Assembly (NCBI GenBank): GCA_964565805.1
Contig: CAZMGH010000010.1
Coordinates: 1 to 64,000, forward strand
DNA length: 64,000 nt
Direction: 5' to 3'
Origin: Catenibacillus sp964565805
GTDB lineage: Bacteria; Bacillota; Clostridia; Lachnospirales; Lachnospiraceae
In this document: positions 6,744-15,586 of the stretch, in pieces
Numbering within the stretch: the stretch's first letter is position 1
Layout of the letters: each line of letters starts with the position of its first letter
Notes under the pieces: generated by a model
Databases searched by the model: none
Told to the model about the DNA's origin: nothing
The model's input: the letters and a program-made list of their open reading frames with translations, nothing else
Translations under genes and position numbers: made by a program

Positions 6744-9242
6744 TTATCTTGTCTCGTACTCATTGGACCTGAGGACAACCCGCACAAGGCGTGTGATACA
6801 GTCCTGAAGGTCTTTTAAGGTAAGGCTGCCGTCAGCCAGGGCTTTGCGGATATTTTCATGGTCTGTAGGCTTTCCAGGCATTACCAGGTCGTTTCCGGCT
6901 CTCATGCAGCCGGAGGCGGTACAGTCGTCCCCGTTCTCTGTGGTAGTCCAGTCCGTCATGATCACGCCATCAAAGCCAAACTCGCACCGGGCAGCTTTTG
7001 TACAAAGATCATAGTTATTGGCAGCATGGACGCCGTTGATCAGATTGTAGCTGGTCATCAGAGACATAGGATGGGAATCCCGGATAGCGATGCCAAAGCT
7101 TCTCAAATACATTTCTCTTAAAGTCTTTTCCGTCAGGATACTGTCAGAACCTTTCCGGTTATCTTCCTGGTTGTTGCAAGCATAGTGCTTAATGGTTGTG
7201 CCGCAGCCGGGATGGCTCTGAACCCCTTTAGTCATGGCTGACGCGATTTTTCCGCTTACATAAGGATCCTCAGAATAATACTCAAAGTTCCGTCCGCAAA
7301 GAGGATTCCTGTGGATGTTCATGCCGGGAGCCAGCCATAAGGTCACGTTAAACCGCTCCAGCTCGTCAGCCACAGCATCCCCTACCTGCTCAATAAGTTC
7401 TGTATCCCAAGTCTGGGCAAGCAGCGTTCCCACGGGAAACGCAGTGCAGTACTGATAATAATAAGTCCCCTCTAAAGGCTCTCCGTCATAGAAAAATCCA
7501 TTTTCAAAAGCGGCCTTAAAGGGCAGGGTCTGCATCTGGCCGTCCTTCATAGAATAATAACGGTTCAGCCGCAGTCCGGCAGGGCCGTCAGCAAGAACAA
7601 TATCCGCCACGCCCTGGTCATAAGCACAGGCGCTGGTCTGTCCGGCAGAGCCGGGTACTGAGATACCAGCAGAGCCTAACTGGCTGCCCTGGCCCTTGCC
7701 CGGATCGCCGGTAGCTAAAAGGACAAGCTGTTCGTTTGTCAGCTTAGAGACGATCTGTGCCGCTTCATCTTCAGGCTCTTTATAGTCATAGTCAAAAACA
7801 ACCGTATCCATGGCGGAAAGATCATAGTTTACGTGAGAAACACCGGCTACATTCTCCATAAGGGCATCCATACGGGCCTTTCTGGCATCCTTATCCATCG
7901 TAAGCTCTTTAAGCTCCTCCCGGATGGGGCAGATATTTTGAGCCTGGGCTGTAATCTTTTCCTGAGAAAGGTTAAGTACGCCCCACAGACGGCTGCCCTC
8001 AAGGCTGTCTCCCACAAACACGCCGTACTCTCCGGCCTCCAGGACCCAGGCGGCACGTTTTTCATCGTAAGACGCCATATCCTGAGCGGTCAGGGTAATG
8101 GTTAATGTCTGTGCTTCTCCCGGAACCAGGACTTTTGTTTTGGCAAAAGCGCAGAGACGGCGCACTTCTTTTTCCAATGCTCCTGCTGGCAGGGATACAT
8201 AAACCTGAACCACCTGGCTGCCCCTGTACTGGCTGCCTGTGTTTTTCACTGTCACAGTGACGGATACATTGCCATCCGGCTGAGCCTGCACATCATCTGT
8301 GGTTATTTCAAAATCCGTATAGGAAAGACCATATCCGAAACCATATCTTACTGACACATTAAACGCGTCGAAATACCGGTAGCCCACATAAATGCCTTCT
8401 TCATATCGCTCTTTTTTCACATCGCCGTTATTGTGGGAATAGGTTTTGGAATTGGGATAATCCTCATACTTATAAGCCCATGTATCCGTCAGCTTTCCGC
8501 CTGGGGTCACCGCTCCGCTGATCACGTCGGCCACAGCATAGCCTCCGGCCTGTCCCGGCTGGGAAATCACAAGCAGAGCCTTGATCTGGGAATATGTATC
8601 CATAAAGGACAGGTCGATCACACCGCCGGTATTTACGATCACTGCCACTTTTTCATACATAGAGCAGATCTGGGAAAGCATCGCTTCCTCCTCGTCATCC
8701 AGATAATAATCCCCTTTATCTGCCATACGATCTGCCCCTTCACCGGCGATCCGGCTGATTACATAAATGGCAGTATCTGTGTCTGTAGCATAAACCTCTG
8801 GCCCTGCAGGCACATGGAAAGGCGTTTTAGAATACGCATCAAAAAAATCATGATTTGATTTTACCTGGTTATTGCGGCTTTTCTCCTCAATAGTCTCTTT
8901 CCACTCCAGACGCTTTTGTTCATACAGCTTTTCGTAATCTTCCACCCAATCCCGGGTAGTGATTACATAACCGGCGTCTTTAAGGCCTTCATAAATACTT
9001 ACGCTTTTCCGCTCATTCACATCACCGGATCCGGTACCGCCTTTAATGGTCCTGGATGCCCCTGCCCCAAATAAAGCAATGGGACTTGCCGGTTTTATAG
9101 GAAGCAGGCTGCCCTCATTTTTTAAAAGCACCATTCCTGCCCCGGCCGCTTTTCTGGCCACAGCAGCGTGGTCCTTTTCATACTGAGCAATCTCCTGTCC
9201 CACAGTTCCTGTCCGTTTTTTTTCCTTAATAATTCTCCCCAT
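6744..9242 (-). CDS. Glycoside hydrolase family 3 beta-glucosidase, permuted domain order
   Basis: The 832-residue protein has GH3 domains in reversed order: the GH3 C-type alpha/beta sandwich first (KAAGAGMVLLKNEG near residue 30, GYGLSYTDF near 305), then a fibronectin-III-like region, then the catalytic TIM barrel (LADGPAGLR, LWLAPGMNIHRNPLCGRNFE, IKHYACNNQE). The nucleophile aspartate is in GVIMTDWTTTE near the C-terminus. The same order is known for Ruminococcus albus and Butyrivibrio beta-glucosidases. No signal peptide is seen, so it is probably cytoplasmic and cleaves imported beta-gluco-oligosaccharides. ATG 9242 follows AGGAGGA. Confidence 0.9.
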   Translation of the reverse strand: MGRIIKEKKRTGTVGQEIAQYEKDHAAVARKAAGAGMVLLKNEGSLLPIKPASPIALFGAGASRTIKGGTGSGDVNERKSVSIYEGLKDAGYVITTRDWVEDYEKLYEQKRLEWKETIEEKSRNNQVKSNHDFFDAYSKTPFHVPAGPEVYATDTDTAIYVISRIAGEGADRMADKGDYYLDDEEEAMLSQICSMYEKVAVIVNTGGVIDLSFMDTYSQIKALLVISQPGQAGGYAVADVISGAVTPGGKLTDTWAYKYEDYPNSKTYSHNNGDVKKERYEEGIYVGYRYFDAFNVSVRYGFGYGLSYTDFEITTDDVQAQPDGNVSVTVTVKNTGSQYRGSQVVQVYVSLPAGALEKEVRRLCAFAKTKVLVPGEAQTLTITLTAQDMASYDEKRAAWVLEAGEYGVFVGDSLEGSRLWGVLNLSQEKITAQAQNICPIREELKELTMDKDARKARMDALMENVAGVSHVNYDLSAMDTVVFDYDYKEPEDEAAQIVSKLTNEQLVLLATGDPGKGQGSQLGSAGISVPGSAGQTSACAYDQGVADIVLADGPAGLRLNRYYSMKDGQMQTLPFKAAFENGFFYDGEPLEGTYYYQYCTAFPVGTLLAQTWDTELIEQVGDAVADELERFNVTLWLAPGMNIHRNPLCGRNFEYYSEDPYVSGKIASAMTKGVQSHPGCGTTIKHYACNNQEDNRKGSDSILTEKTLREMYLRSFGIAIRDSHPMSLMTSYNLINGVHAANNYDLCTKAARCEFGFDGVIMTDWTTTENGDDCTASGCMRAGNDLVMPGKPTDHENIRKALADGSLTLKDLQDCITRLVRVVLRSNEYETR

Positions 9243-9280
9243 ATATAAATTCCTCCTAGTATATATTTAAAGTTATGAAG

Positions 9281-9312
9281 ATATTCCAAAAAGAGGGATA
9301 CCCTATAACCTT
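9281..9312 (+). repeat. Possible copy of short intergenic hairpin element, opposite orientation
   Basis: AAAAAGAGGGATACCC with a following CCTTATGG resembles the CCC-N4-GGGATACC elements at 13041, 23345, 38241 and 57021, but on the other strand. The match is looser than between those four. Confidence 0.3.
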
Positions 9313-9316
9313 ATGG

Positions 9317-11461
9317 CTACTCTTCAGTTTCATCCTCTACGTGGTATAATGGCTCAAACACCCGTTTCGGCTCATCGTTATCCTCCCCGGCGGCTTCCTT
9401 CTGAGCCAGCTCGCAGAAGTATTCCTGAGCGCAGATCAAAGTCTTGCCCCGCTTATCTACTTTTTCATAAGTACCGTCAGGCAGAAGAATATGAGCTTTC
9501 ACATTATCCGCCAGTTGGATGCGCAAAACTTCCATAACCGTCTTTTTGCACGCCTCATCCTCCACAGGAAAAGTGATCTCCACACGCTTATCCAGGTTTC
9601 TGGGCATCCAGTCCGCGCTGCCCATATAAACTTCCTCCCAGCCATTATTATAAAAATAAAAGATACGGGCATGCTCCAGGAAGTTACCCACAATAGAGCG
9701 GACGGTAATATTTTCACTGACACCCTTAATGCCGGTCTTTAAGCAGCAGATACCCCGGACGATGAGTTCAATCTTTACTCCTGCATTGGAAGCCTCATAA
9801 AGGGCGGCAATGATCTGGGCATCGCAAAGGGAATTCACCTTGGCAATAATATGGGCCGTCTTGCCTTCTTTCGCATGAGCAGTCTCTCTGCTGATGAGCT
9901 CAAGGAAACGTTTTCTCAGCCACAGGGGAGCCACTAAAAGTTTATTCCAGTGCAAGGGCTCAGAATAACCGGACAACATGTTAAATACTGCGGTGGCGTC
10001 CTCCCCAATAGGATCCTGGCAGGTTAAAAGTCCCAGGTCTGTGTACTGTTTTGCCGTAGCGTCATTATAATTTCCTGTGCCGAGATGAACATAGCGGCGG
10101 ATGCCGTCCTCATCCCGGCGCACCACCAAAGTGATCTTGCTGTGGGTCTTTAAGCCTACAAGGCCGTAAATCACATGGCAGCCGGCCTTTTCAAGCATTT
10201 TTGCCCAAACAATATTATTTTCCTCATCAAAACGAGCCTTCAACTCAACAAGCACAGTCACCTGCTTGCCATTTTCCGCTGCCGCTGCCAGGGAAGCGAT
10301 AATGGGCGAGTTTCCGCTGACACGGTAAAGGGTCTGCTTAATGGCCAGCACGTTAGGATCTTTTGAGGCCTGACGCACAAAATCCACCACCGGGTCAAAG
10401 GTCTGGTAGGGATGATGCAGGACAATATCCTGGCGCCGGATCTGGGTAAATATATCGTCGTCATGATTTAACTCTTTTACCGGCCGAGGAACATACGTTT
10501 CATACTTAAGATGGTCAAAGCCTTCCAGGCCGTTGACCTTCATAAGGAATGTAAGATCCAGAGGGCCGTTGATCTTGTAAATATAGCTTTCATCGGCCTG
10601 AAACTCCGATTTTAGGATTTTAAGGAGCCGCTTATCCATGCTTTCTTCCACATCCAGCCGGATCACTTCGCCCCACTGACGCTTCTTTAACTGCTTCTGG
10701 ATTTCTTTTAAAAGATCCGCGGCCTCATCTTCCTCAATGGTCAGATCCGCGTTTCTAATGATTCGGTATGGATGGGCGCACAGCACCTTATAATTTAAAA
10801 ACAGCTTCTGGATATTTTTCTCAATGATCTGCTCCAAAAGAATAATGGTGGTATCTTCCTTGTTTTCTGAAGGTATCTTCACCACTCTGGGGAGCACGGA
10901 CGGCACCTGAACAGTGGCAAAATCATAGTTGACTTTATCCTTATCATCATGGCTGCAGATGAGAGCGCCGATATTTAAAGTTTTGTTCCGTACCAGAGGG
11001 AAGGGACGGGAGGAATCCACTGCCATTGGGGTCAGTACCGGATAAACATTCCGCATAAAATATTCATCCGCATATTTTGCCTGCTCCTCATTCAGATCCT
11101 CATAGTTGCTGACAATGATCAAATGATTCGCCTTTAAAGTCGGAAGAAATGACCGGTTGTAAGTGCTGTATTGCATGTTCACCATTTCATGGGTCTTTTC
11201 ATAAATCTTTTCCAGCTGAACTGAAGGCGTCATGCCTGCAATGTCTTTTTTATTATATTTAGCGTGGACCATATCCTTTAAGGATGCCACGCGGACCATG
11301 AAAAATTCATCCAGATTTGAAGCCGTGATGCTTAAAAACTTTAAACGCTCAAACAAAGGGAGACTCTTATCCCTGGCCTCGCTCATGACCCTGTAGTTAA
11401 ATTCCAGCCAGCTTAGTTCACGGTTCCAAAAATTTTCAGGTTTATTTAATGCTTCACTCAT
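9317..11461 (-). CDS. ppk1: Polyphosphate kinase 1 (Ppk1)
   Basis: The enzyme reversibly makes long-chain polyphosphate from ATP. At 714 residues it has the normal Ppk1 length and begins with the conserved FWNRELSWLEFNYRV segment. The phosphorylated histidine lies in GLKTHSKITLVVRR and the second conserved histidine in EHARIFYFYNNG. I chose ATG 11461, preceded by GGGGGGATGA; a further in-frame upstream start lies inside the previous gene. It follows the Ppx/HD gene by 13 bases, so synthesis and a Ppx-related partner are co-expressed. Confidence 0.95.
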   Translation of the reverse strand: MSEALNKPENFWNRELSWLEFNYRVMSEARDKSLPLFERLKFLSITASNLDEFFMVRVASLKDMVHAKYNKKDIAGMTPSVQLEKIYEKTHEMVNMQYSTYNRSFLPTLKANHLIIVSNYEDLNEEQAKYADEYFMRNVYPVLTPMAVDSSRPFPLVRNKTLNIGALICSHDDKDKVNYDFATVQVPSVLPRVVKIPSENKEDTTIILLEQIIEKNIQKLFLNYKVLCAHPYRIIRNADLTIEEDEAADLLKEIQKQLKKRQWGEVIRLDVEESMDKRLLKILKSEFQADESYIYKINGPLDLTFLMKVNGLEGFDHLKYETYVPRPVKELNHDDDIFTQIRRQDIVLHHPYQTFDPVVDFVRQASKDPNVLAIKQTLYRVSGNSPIIASLAAAAENGKQVTVLVELKARFDEENNIVWAKMLEKAGCHVIYGLVGLKTHSKITLVVRRDEDGIRRYVHLGTGNYNDATAKQYTDLGLLTCQDPIGEDATAVFNMLSGYSEPLHWNKLLVAPLWLRKRFLELISRETAHAKEGKTAHIIAKVNSLCDAQIIAALYEASNAGVKIELIVRGICCLKTGIKGVSENITVRSIVGNFLEHARIFYFYNNGWEEVYMGSADWMPRNLDKRVEITFPVEDEACKKTVMEVLRIQLADNVKAHILLPDGTYEKVDKRGKTLICAQEYFCELAQKEAAGEDNDEPKRVFEPLYHVEDETEE

Positions 11462-11474
11462 CGTCTCATCCCCC

Positions 11475-13013
11475 CTACGGATTACGCTTCTGGCGCAGTA
11501 CAGGCACCAGGCCGAAAATTTCCTCAAACATTTGTCTGCGGCGCCATACAGTCCCCTGCTCTAAGGTCAGGTCATAGATGGTATCCGCAGTAATCTTTAG
11601 CTCATTTCCCTTAATGGAAATACGGACGTTTTCAATCTTCTGCCTGTGGCTTCGGTCCATACTGTTGCTCAGGCGGAGCATGGCCGCCATTTTGATCACA
11701 GCGATAAAATCTTCTTTGGTCATACGCAGGTCTTCCTTTTCATAGTCTGGAATCTCGCTGTAAGAATTATATAAAACAATGTAAGCCACCATTTCCTTTT
11801 CAATCTCAGAAAGGCCGATGATTTCTGTTAAAAGGATCAGCTCATAAGATGCTTTAATACTTGAGGGCATGCTCACATATTTACCGCAGTCATGGAGCAT
11901 GGCTGCCAGACGGAGCAAAAGACGGTGGCGGGCATTTAACCCAGAAATTTTTTTCATACCGTCAAACAGCTTTAAAGAGAGCATTTCCACATTTTGGATA
12001 TGCTCCTCATTGCTTTCAAACTTTTTCGTCATATTCCGCACATAGTTGATCAGATCCCTCTCGAAATCATGGGGAAGCGCAAACTTCTCCACCCGCTCGC
12101 TGTAATCCACAGCCAGACCGTCGCACATATCTGCCTGAGGCTCCCACAGCTTTTCCACAGTGGTAGAATCCAGCAGCTTTTTATAAATAATGCTGGAAGG
12201 CACGATGACGGAAGCCAGCTCATAGGGAATCCCATACTTGTCAGCGATTTCCGACGGTGTAGATTTTAAAAGCTTGCTATAAATTTTATTAAACTGATCC
12301 CCTGTGAGAAACTCCTTGTTTTTTGTCATGCTCACATAGTTAATAATTGAAGAAAACTCCTCACCAACGACGATCATATGGCGGATCTTGTGATTTTTCA
12401 GGCGCAGGCGCCCTAACGTGCGCATATCATTGCCAATATAATCCTCCATGACCCCTATAAAGCTGGTGGTATGCTCTTCCATCTCAGACAGGATTTCCCG
12501 GATCCTTACGGAGCCCAGCTTAAGATTGTGGGATGAGGCCAGTATGCCATCCTTAAAGCAGGATACCTGAAGGCTTCCCGCGCCCAGATCCACCACTGCT
12601 GCCCCTTCGCTGATGAGCTGTTCAAAGTTTTTCATTTTATAAGCCACGGACTTTAAAATAAAAAATCGCTGCTGGGCATTGCTGATAATATTTACTTTAA
12701 GCCCGGTTTTAATAAAAACCTGGTCCACGATCAGATCCCTGTTTTTTGCTTCTCTTAACGCACTGCCGCCAACGGCATAATAGTCATCCACCTGATACTC
12801 ATTCATTTTAAAGTGGAACTTTTTCAGTACCTCACAAAGCTCATTCACCTTCTCAAAGCCAATGACGCCTTTTGAGTAAGTATCCACTCCAAGACGGATA
12901 CTGTACCTAACATGATCCAGCTCCTTAAATCCCAGCTTTTTAGAAATCTCGTAGATTTTCATAGAAAGCTGGCTGGAACCTACCTCAATGGCGGCAAATA
13001 TCTTTACTGCCAT
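11475..13013 (-). CDS. Ppx/GppA-like protein with HD domain, catalytic residues altered
   Basis: The N-terminal 300 residues follow the Ppx/GppA actin-like fold (IEVGSSQLSMKI at 9-20, DLGAGSLQV at 142-150), and the C-terminal part is an HD domain (H338, MLHDCGK at 372-378), as in Ppx-HD proteins. By motif alignment the two catalytic glutamates of E. coli Ppx (in TEAR and GGGSTE) are replaced by glutamine here (NAQQR at 112-116, GAGSLQ at 144-149), and the usual YH of the HD part reads YN. It may therefore be regulatory rather than an active exopolyphosphatase. ATG 13013 follows AAGGAGG. ppk1 lies 13 bases downstream. Confidence 0.75.
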   Translation of the reverse strand: MAVKIFAAIEVGSSQLSMKIYEISKKLGFKELDHVRYSIRLGVDTYSKGVIGFEKVNELCEVLKKFHFKMNEYQVDDYYAVGGSALREAKNRDLIVDQVFIKTGLKVNIISNAQQRFFILKSVAYKMKNFEQLISEGAAVVDLGAGSLQVSCFKDGILASSHNLKLGSVRIREILSEMEEHTTSFIGVMEDYIGNDMRTLGRLRLKNHKIRHMIVVGEEFSSIINYVSMTKNKEFLTGDQFNKIYSKLLKSTPSEIADKYGIPYELASVIVPSSIIYKKLLDSTTVEKLWEPQADMCDGLAVDYSERVEKFALPHDFERDLINYVRNMTKKFESNEEHIQNVEMLSLKLFDGMKKISGLNARHRLLLRLAAMLHDCGKYVSMPSSIKASYELILLTEIIGLSEIEKEMVAYIVLYNSYSEIPDYEKEDLRMTKEDFIAVIKMAAMLRLSNSMDRSHRQKIENVRISIKGNELKITADTIYDLTLEQGTVWRRRQMFEEIFGLVPVLRQKRNP

Positions 13014-13040
13014 AACTTACCTCCTTTTTCCCCTGCCTTT

Positions 13041-13068
13041 TAAGGCCGTACAGGCATCCCAAAAGGGA
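13041..13068 (-). repeat. Short intergenic hairpin element, copy D
   Basis: On the minus strand GGTCCCTTTTGGGATGCCTGTACGG shares the layout CCC-N4-GGGATRCCTG-N-A(T/C)G with elements at 23345, 38241 and 57021. It sits between the DUF815 and Ppx/HD genes of one operon. Confidence 0.45.
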
Positions 13069-13075
13069 CCGTCTT

Positions 13076-14392
13076 TTACTCCTGTACATTATCCTCCAAA
13101 GCCTGCATCCCTGCAAGATGGTTGATAAACTGCTGGGCTGTTCGTCCGGAAAGGCCTCCGTGGCGCATTTCCCAGATCACAGCCTCTTTAGCGATCTCTT
13201 CCTCGTCCATGGCGATGTTAAACCGTTTCGCCAGCTCCTTGGCAATGGCCACATACTCTTTCTGGCTTGGCGCCCCGTAATAGATGGTTTCCCCAAAACG
13301 GGTGGCCAGAGAGAGCTTCTCCTGCATGGAATCCCCGCCGTGGACATCGTCGCTGTTTTGCCTGCGCTCGCCCCATGTTTCCCGGATCAAATGCCGCCGG
13401 TTAGAGGTGGCGTAAATGAGCACATTATCCGGCTTTGTCTCCAGGCCGCCTTCAATAACGGCTTTCAGATATTTGTATTCAATCTCAAATTCCTCAAAGG
13501 AAAGATCATCCATATATAAAATATACCGGTAATTCCTGTTTTTGATCTGGGCGATCACATCCGGAATATCCTTAAACTGGTGTTTATATATTTCCACCAT
13601 GCGCATTCCGTCTTTATAATATTCATTTAATATAGCTTTAATGCTTGTAGATTTTCCCGTGCCGCTGTCGCCAAACAAAAGCACATTGTTGGCCCGCTGC
13701 CCCTGGACAAAGGCCCGGGTATTATCCACCAGCTTTTTCTTCTGGATCTCATAGCCTACCAGATCGTCCAAAGTAACTTTTTCCGTTCTTGTAATGGGAA
13801 CAATCCCTGTGTCCTCCCCCTGCTTTACGATCTTAAAGGCCCGGTGGAGGCCATACTTGCCTACCCCGTAATCTTCATAAAAATCTGTCAGCGCCTTATA
13901 CATGTCCTTGGGATCTTTCGCCTGAGCCAGGAGCTGATTCAGGTCCTCGATCCGCTGGCATAAGCTCCGGCTGTAGACTACCCCTTTGTCCCTGTTCCCC
14001 TCATAGGCGCTTATAAGACTTAAAAAACGCACATTTAAAAGTTTCTCCACACAGGCCCAGTCCATGTGGTAGGCCTCATAAAAAATCTGCAGATCATGAA
14101 GGGCCAGAGTATTTAAGCTGCCTTCGATGGCGCCCCGCTTTTCACAGGACATGGAGAAGGCATTTTCATTGGTGGTCAAAAGATAGGTCAGATAGCCATG
14201 CCACAGATTTCCGGAAAATCCGTGATCTCTGGCAATAGTCACCAGCCCGTTAATACATCTGTAAATATCATCCACCAGCCCTTCCCGGTCCGCCCCCGGC
14301 GCATCATAGGTATTTGCCACATTGGCCATGGCGGCAAAGACAGGGTCATTAAAATTTCTGTATAAAATCAGTTCATGGATCCTTACACGCAC
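13076..14392 (-). CDS. DUF815-family AAA ATPase
   Basis: A 438-residue protein whose C-terminal half is a DUF815-type AAA domain: Walker A GDSGTGKS at 241-248, Walker B ILYMDDLSFE, a sensor-like ATSNRRHLI and an arginine-rich RETWGERRQ. The N-terminal 200 residues are helical and not recognised. The family has no well-established function. The start is GTG at 14392, preceded by AAGGTG; no better start is seen. It lies 12 bases after pheA and 60 bases before the Ppx/HD gene in one transcription unit, which hints at a link with phosphate or nucleotide metabolism but proves nothing. Confidence 0.8.
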   Translation of the reverse strand: MRVRIHELILYRNFNDPVFAAMANVANTYDAPGADREGLVDDIYRCINGLVTIARDHGFSGNLWHGYLTYLLTTNENAFSMSCEKRGAIEGSLNTLALHDLQIFYEAYHMDWACVEKLLNVRFLSLISAYEGNRDKGVVYSRSLCQRIEDLNQLLAQAKDPKDMYKALTDFYEDYGVGKYGLHRAFKIVKQGEDTGIVPITRTEKVTLDDLVGYEIQKKKLVDNTRAFVQGQRANNVLLFGDSGTGKSTSIKAILNEYYKDGMRMVEIYKHQFKDIPDVIAQIKNRNYRYILYMDDLSFEEFEIEYKYLKAVIEGGLETKPDNVLIYATSNRRHLIRETWGERRQNSDDVHGGDSMQEKLSLATRFGETIYYGAPSQKEYVAIAKELAKRFNIAMDEEEIAKEAVIWEMRHGGLSGRTAQQFINHLAGMQALEDNVQE

Positions 14393-14404
14393 AGCTACAC
14401 CTTC

Positions 14405-15586
14405 CTACTCTACATGAATATAATTTCCTAAAATACGGAAGCTTTCCGTTTCCGACTCAATACCGGTCAGGGCATTGCGCACCTGGCGCTGGGCTAGGCA
14501 GCCGTCAAAATCTACAAAAAACCTGTACTGCCACTTCTTTCCCGGAATCGGGCGGGATTCAATCCGGTTCATATTCAGTCCGTTAAAAATAAAGTGGGAA
14601 AGAATGTTGTACAGTGTACCGCTGGCATGAGGCAGCTCAAAGCAGATACTGATCTGATTGGCATTTTTTAAATATTCCCTGCGGTTTTCAATAATAATAA
14701 AGCGGGTAGAATTGTTTTTCAGATCATTGATCCCGCTGGTAAGAACGCTCAAACCATGAACACGGGCCGCTGTTTCGCTGGCAATAGCCGCCTGGGATAA
14801 ATCCATATCTTTTTTCACTTTCCTGGCAGCTACAGCAGTGTTTGATAAACTGATCTGCTGCCAGTTTTTATCTGCCAGAAATCCCCGGCACTGTAAAAGC
14901 CCCTGAGGGTGGGAATACACCGTCTTAATATCTGCCAGAGAAGCCCCGGGACATGCCAGAAGGGCATGGGAAACCCGGACTACATATTCCCCTACAATAT
15001 AGTTGTCATACTGGCCCATAAGATCATAAACATCCGTAATGACCCCAGTGGAAGAATTTTCAATAGGCAGAACGCCGTAGCGGGCCTTTCCGTCCTTAAT
15101 AGCATCCATACAGGCCTTAAAGGAAGGCACATTAAAGGCATCCACCTGCGCTCCAAAATATCCCAGCATAGCCTGATGGGCATAAGCGCCCTCTACGCCG
15201 CTGTAGGCGACTTTCGTACCGGGAGCATAAGGCATCCGCAAAAACCCGGCCATATCCGCCCCGGGAAGGGCCATTATCCCATCAACACTGGCAAAGCCGC
15301 TGTACTCGTCACTTTGCCCGGACAGAAGCATATACTGACGCATACGGCTGATGGTCATTAACTGATTAAAAAGAGCGCTGACTCCCTGCTCATTAAACTC
15401 CGAATGGGCAAGGGAACGGACTTTTTGTATTTTTTGTGCCTCCCGGCCGGGATCCAGCACCGCTTTACCGATTTTTCTTTTATATTTGGCCACATCTTCA
15501 GATACAGCCATACGTTTTTCAAACAATGCAACGATCTCTTCATCAATAGCATCGATCTCATTGCGAAGCTTCAGCAGTTCATCCAT
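14405..15586 (-). CDS. pheA: Bifunctional chorismate mutase / prephenate dehydratase
   Basis: The 393-residue protein carries an AroQ chorismate mutase (residues 1-85, LRNEIDAIDEEIVALFEKR), a prephenate dehydratase domain (VAYSGVEGAYAHQA, with NSSTGVI) and a C-terminal ACT domain with the ESRP phenylalanine-binding motif. It turns chorismate into phenylpyruvate and should be inhibited by phenylalanine. I chose ATG 15586, seven bases after GAGGAG; an in-frame TTG at 15601 overlaps that RBS. The start overlaps the end of the adenosine deaminase gene by 8 bases, indicating coupling. Confidence 0.93.
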   Translation of the reverse strand: MDELLKLRNEIDAIDEEIVALFEKRMAVSEDVAKYKRKIGKAVLDPGREAQKIQKVRSLAHSEFNEQGVSALFNQLMTISRMRQYMLLSGQSDEYSGFASVDGIMALPGADMAGFLRMPYAPGTKVAYSGVEGAYAHQAMLGYFGAQVDAFNVPSFKACMDAIKDGKARYGVLPIENSSTGVITDVYDLMGQYDNYIVGEYVVRVSHALLACPGASLADIKTVYSHPQGLLQCRGFLADKNWQQISLSNTAVAARKVKKDMDLSQAAIASETAARVHGLSVLTSGINDLKNNSTRFIIIENRREYLKNANQISICFELPHASGTLYNILSHFIFNGLNMNRIESRPIPGKKWQYRFFVDFDGCLAQRQVRNALTGIESETESFRILGNYIHVE

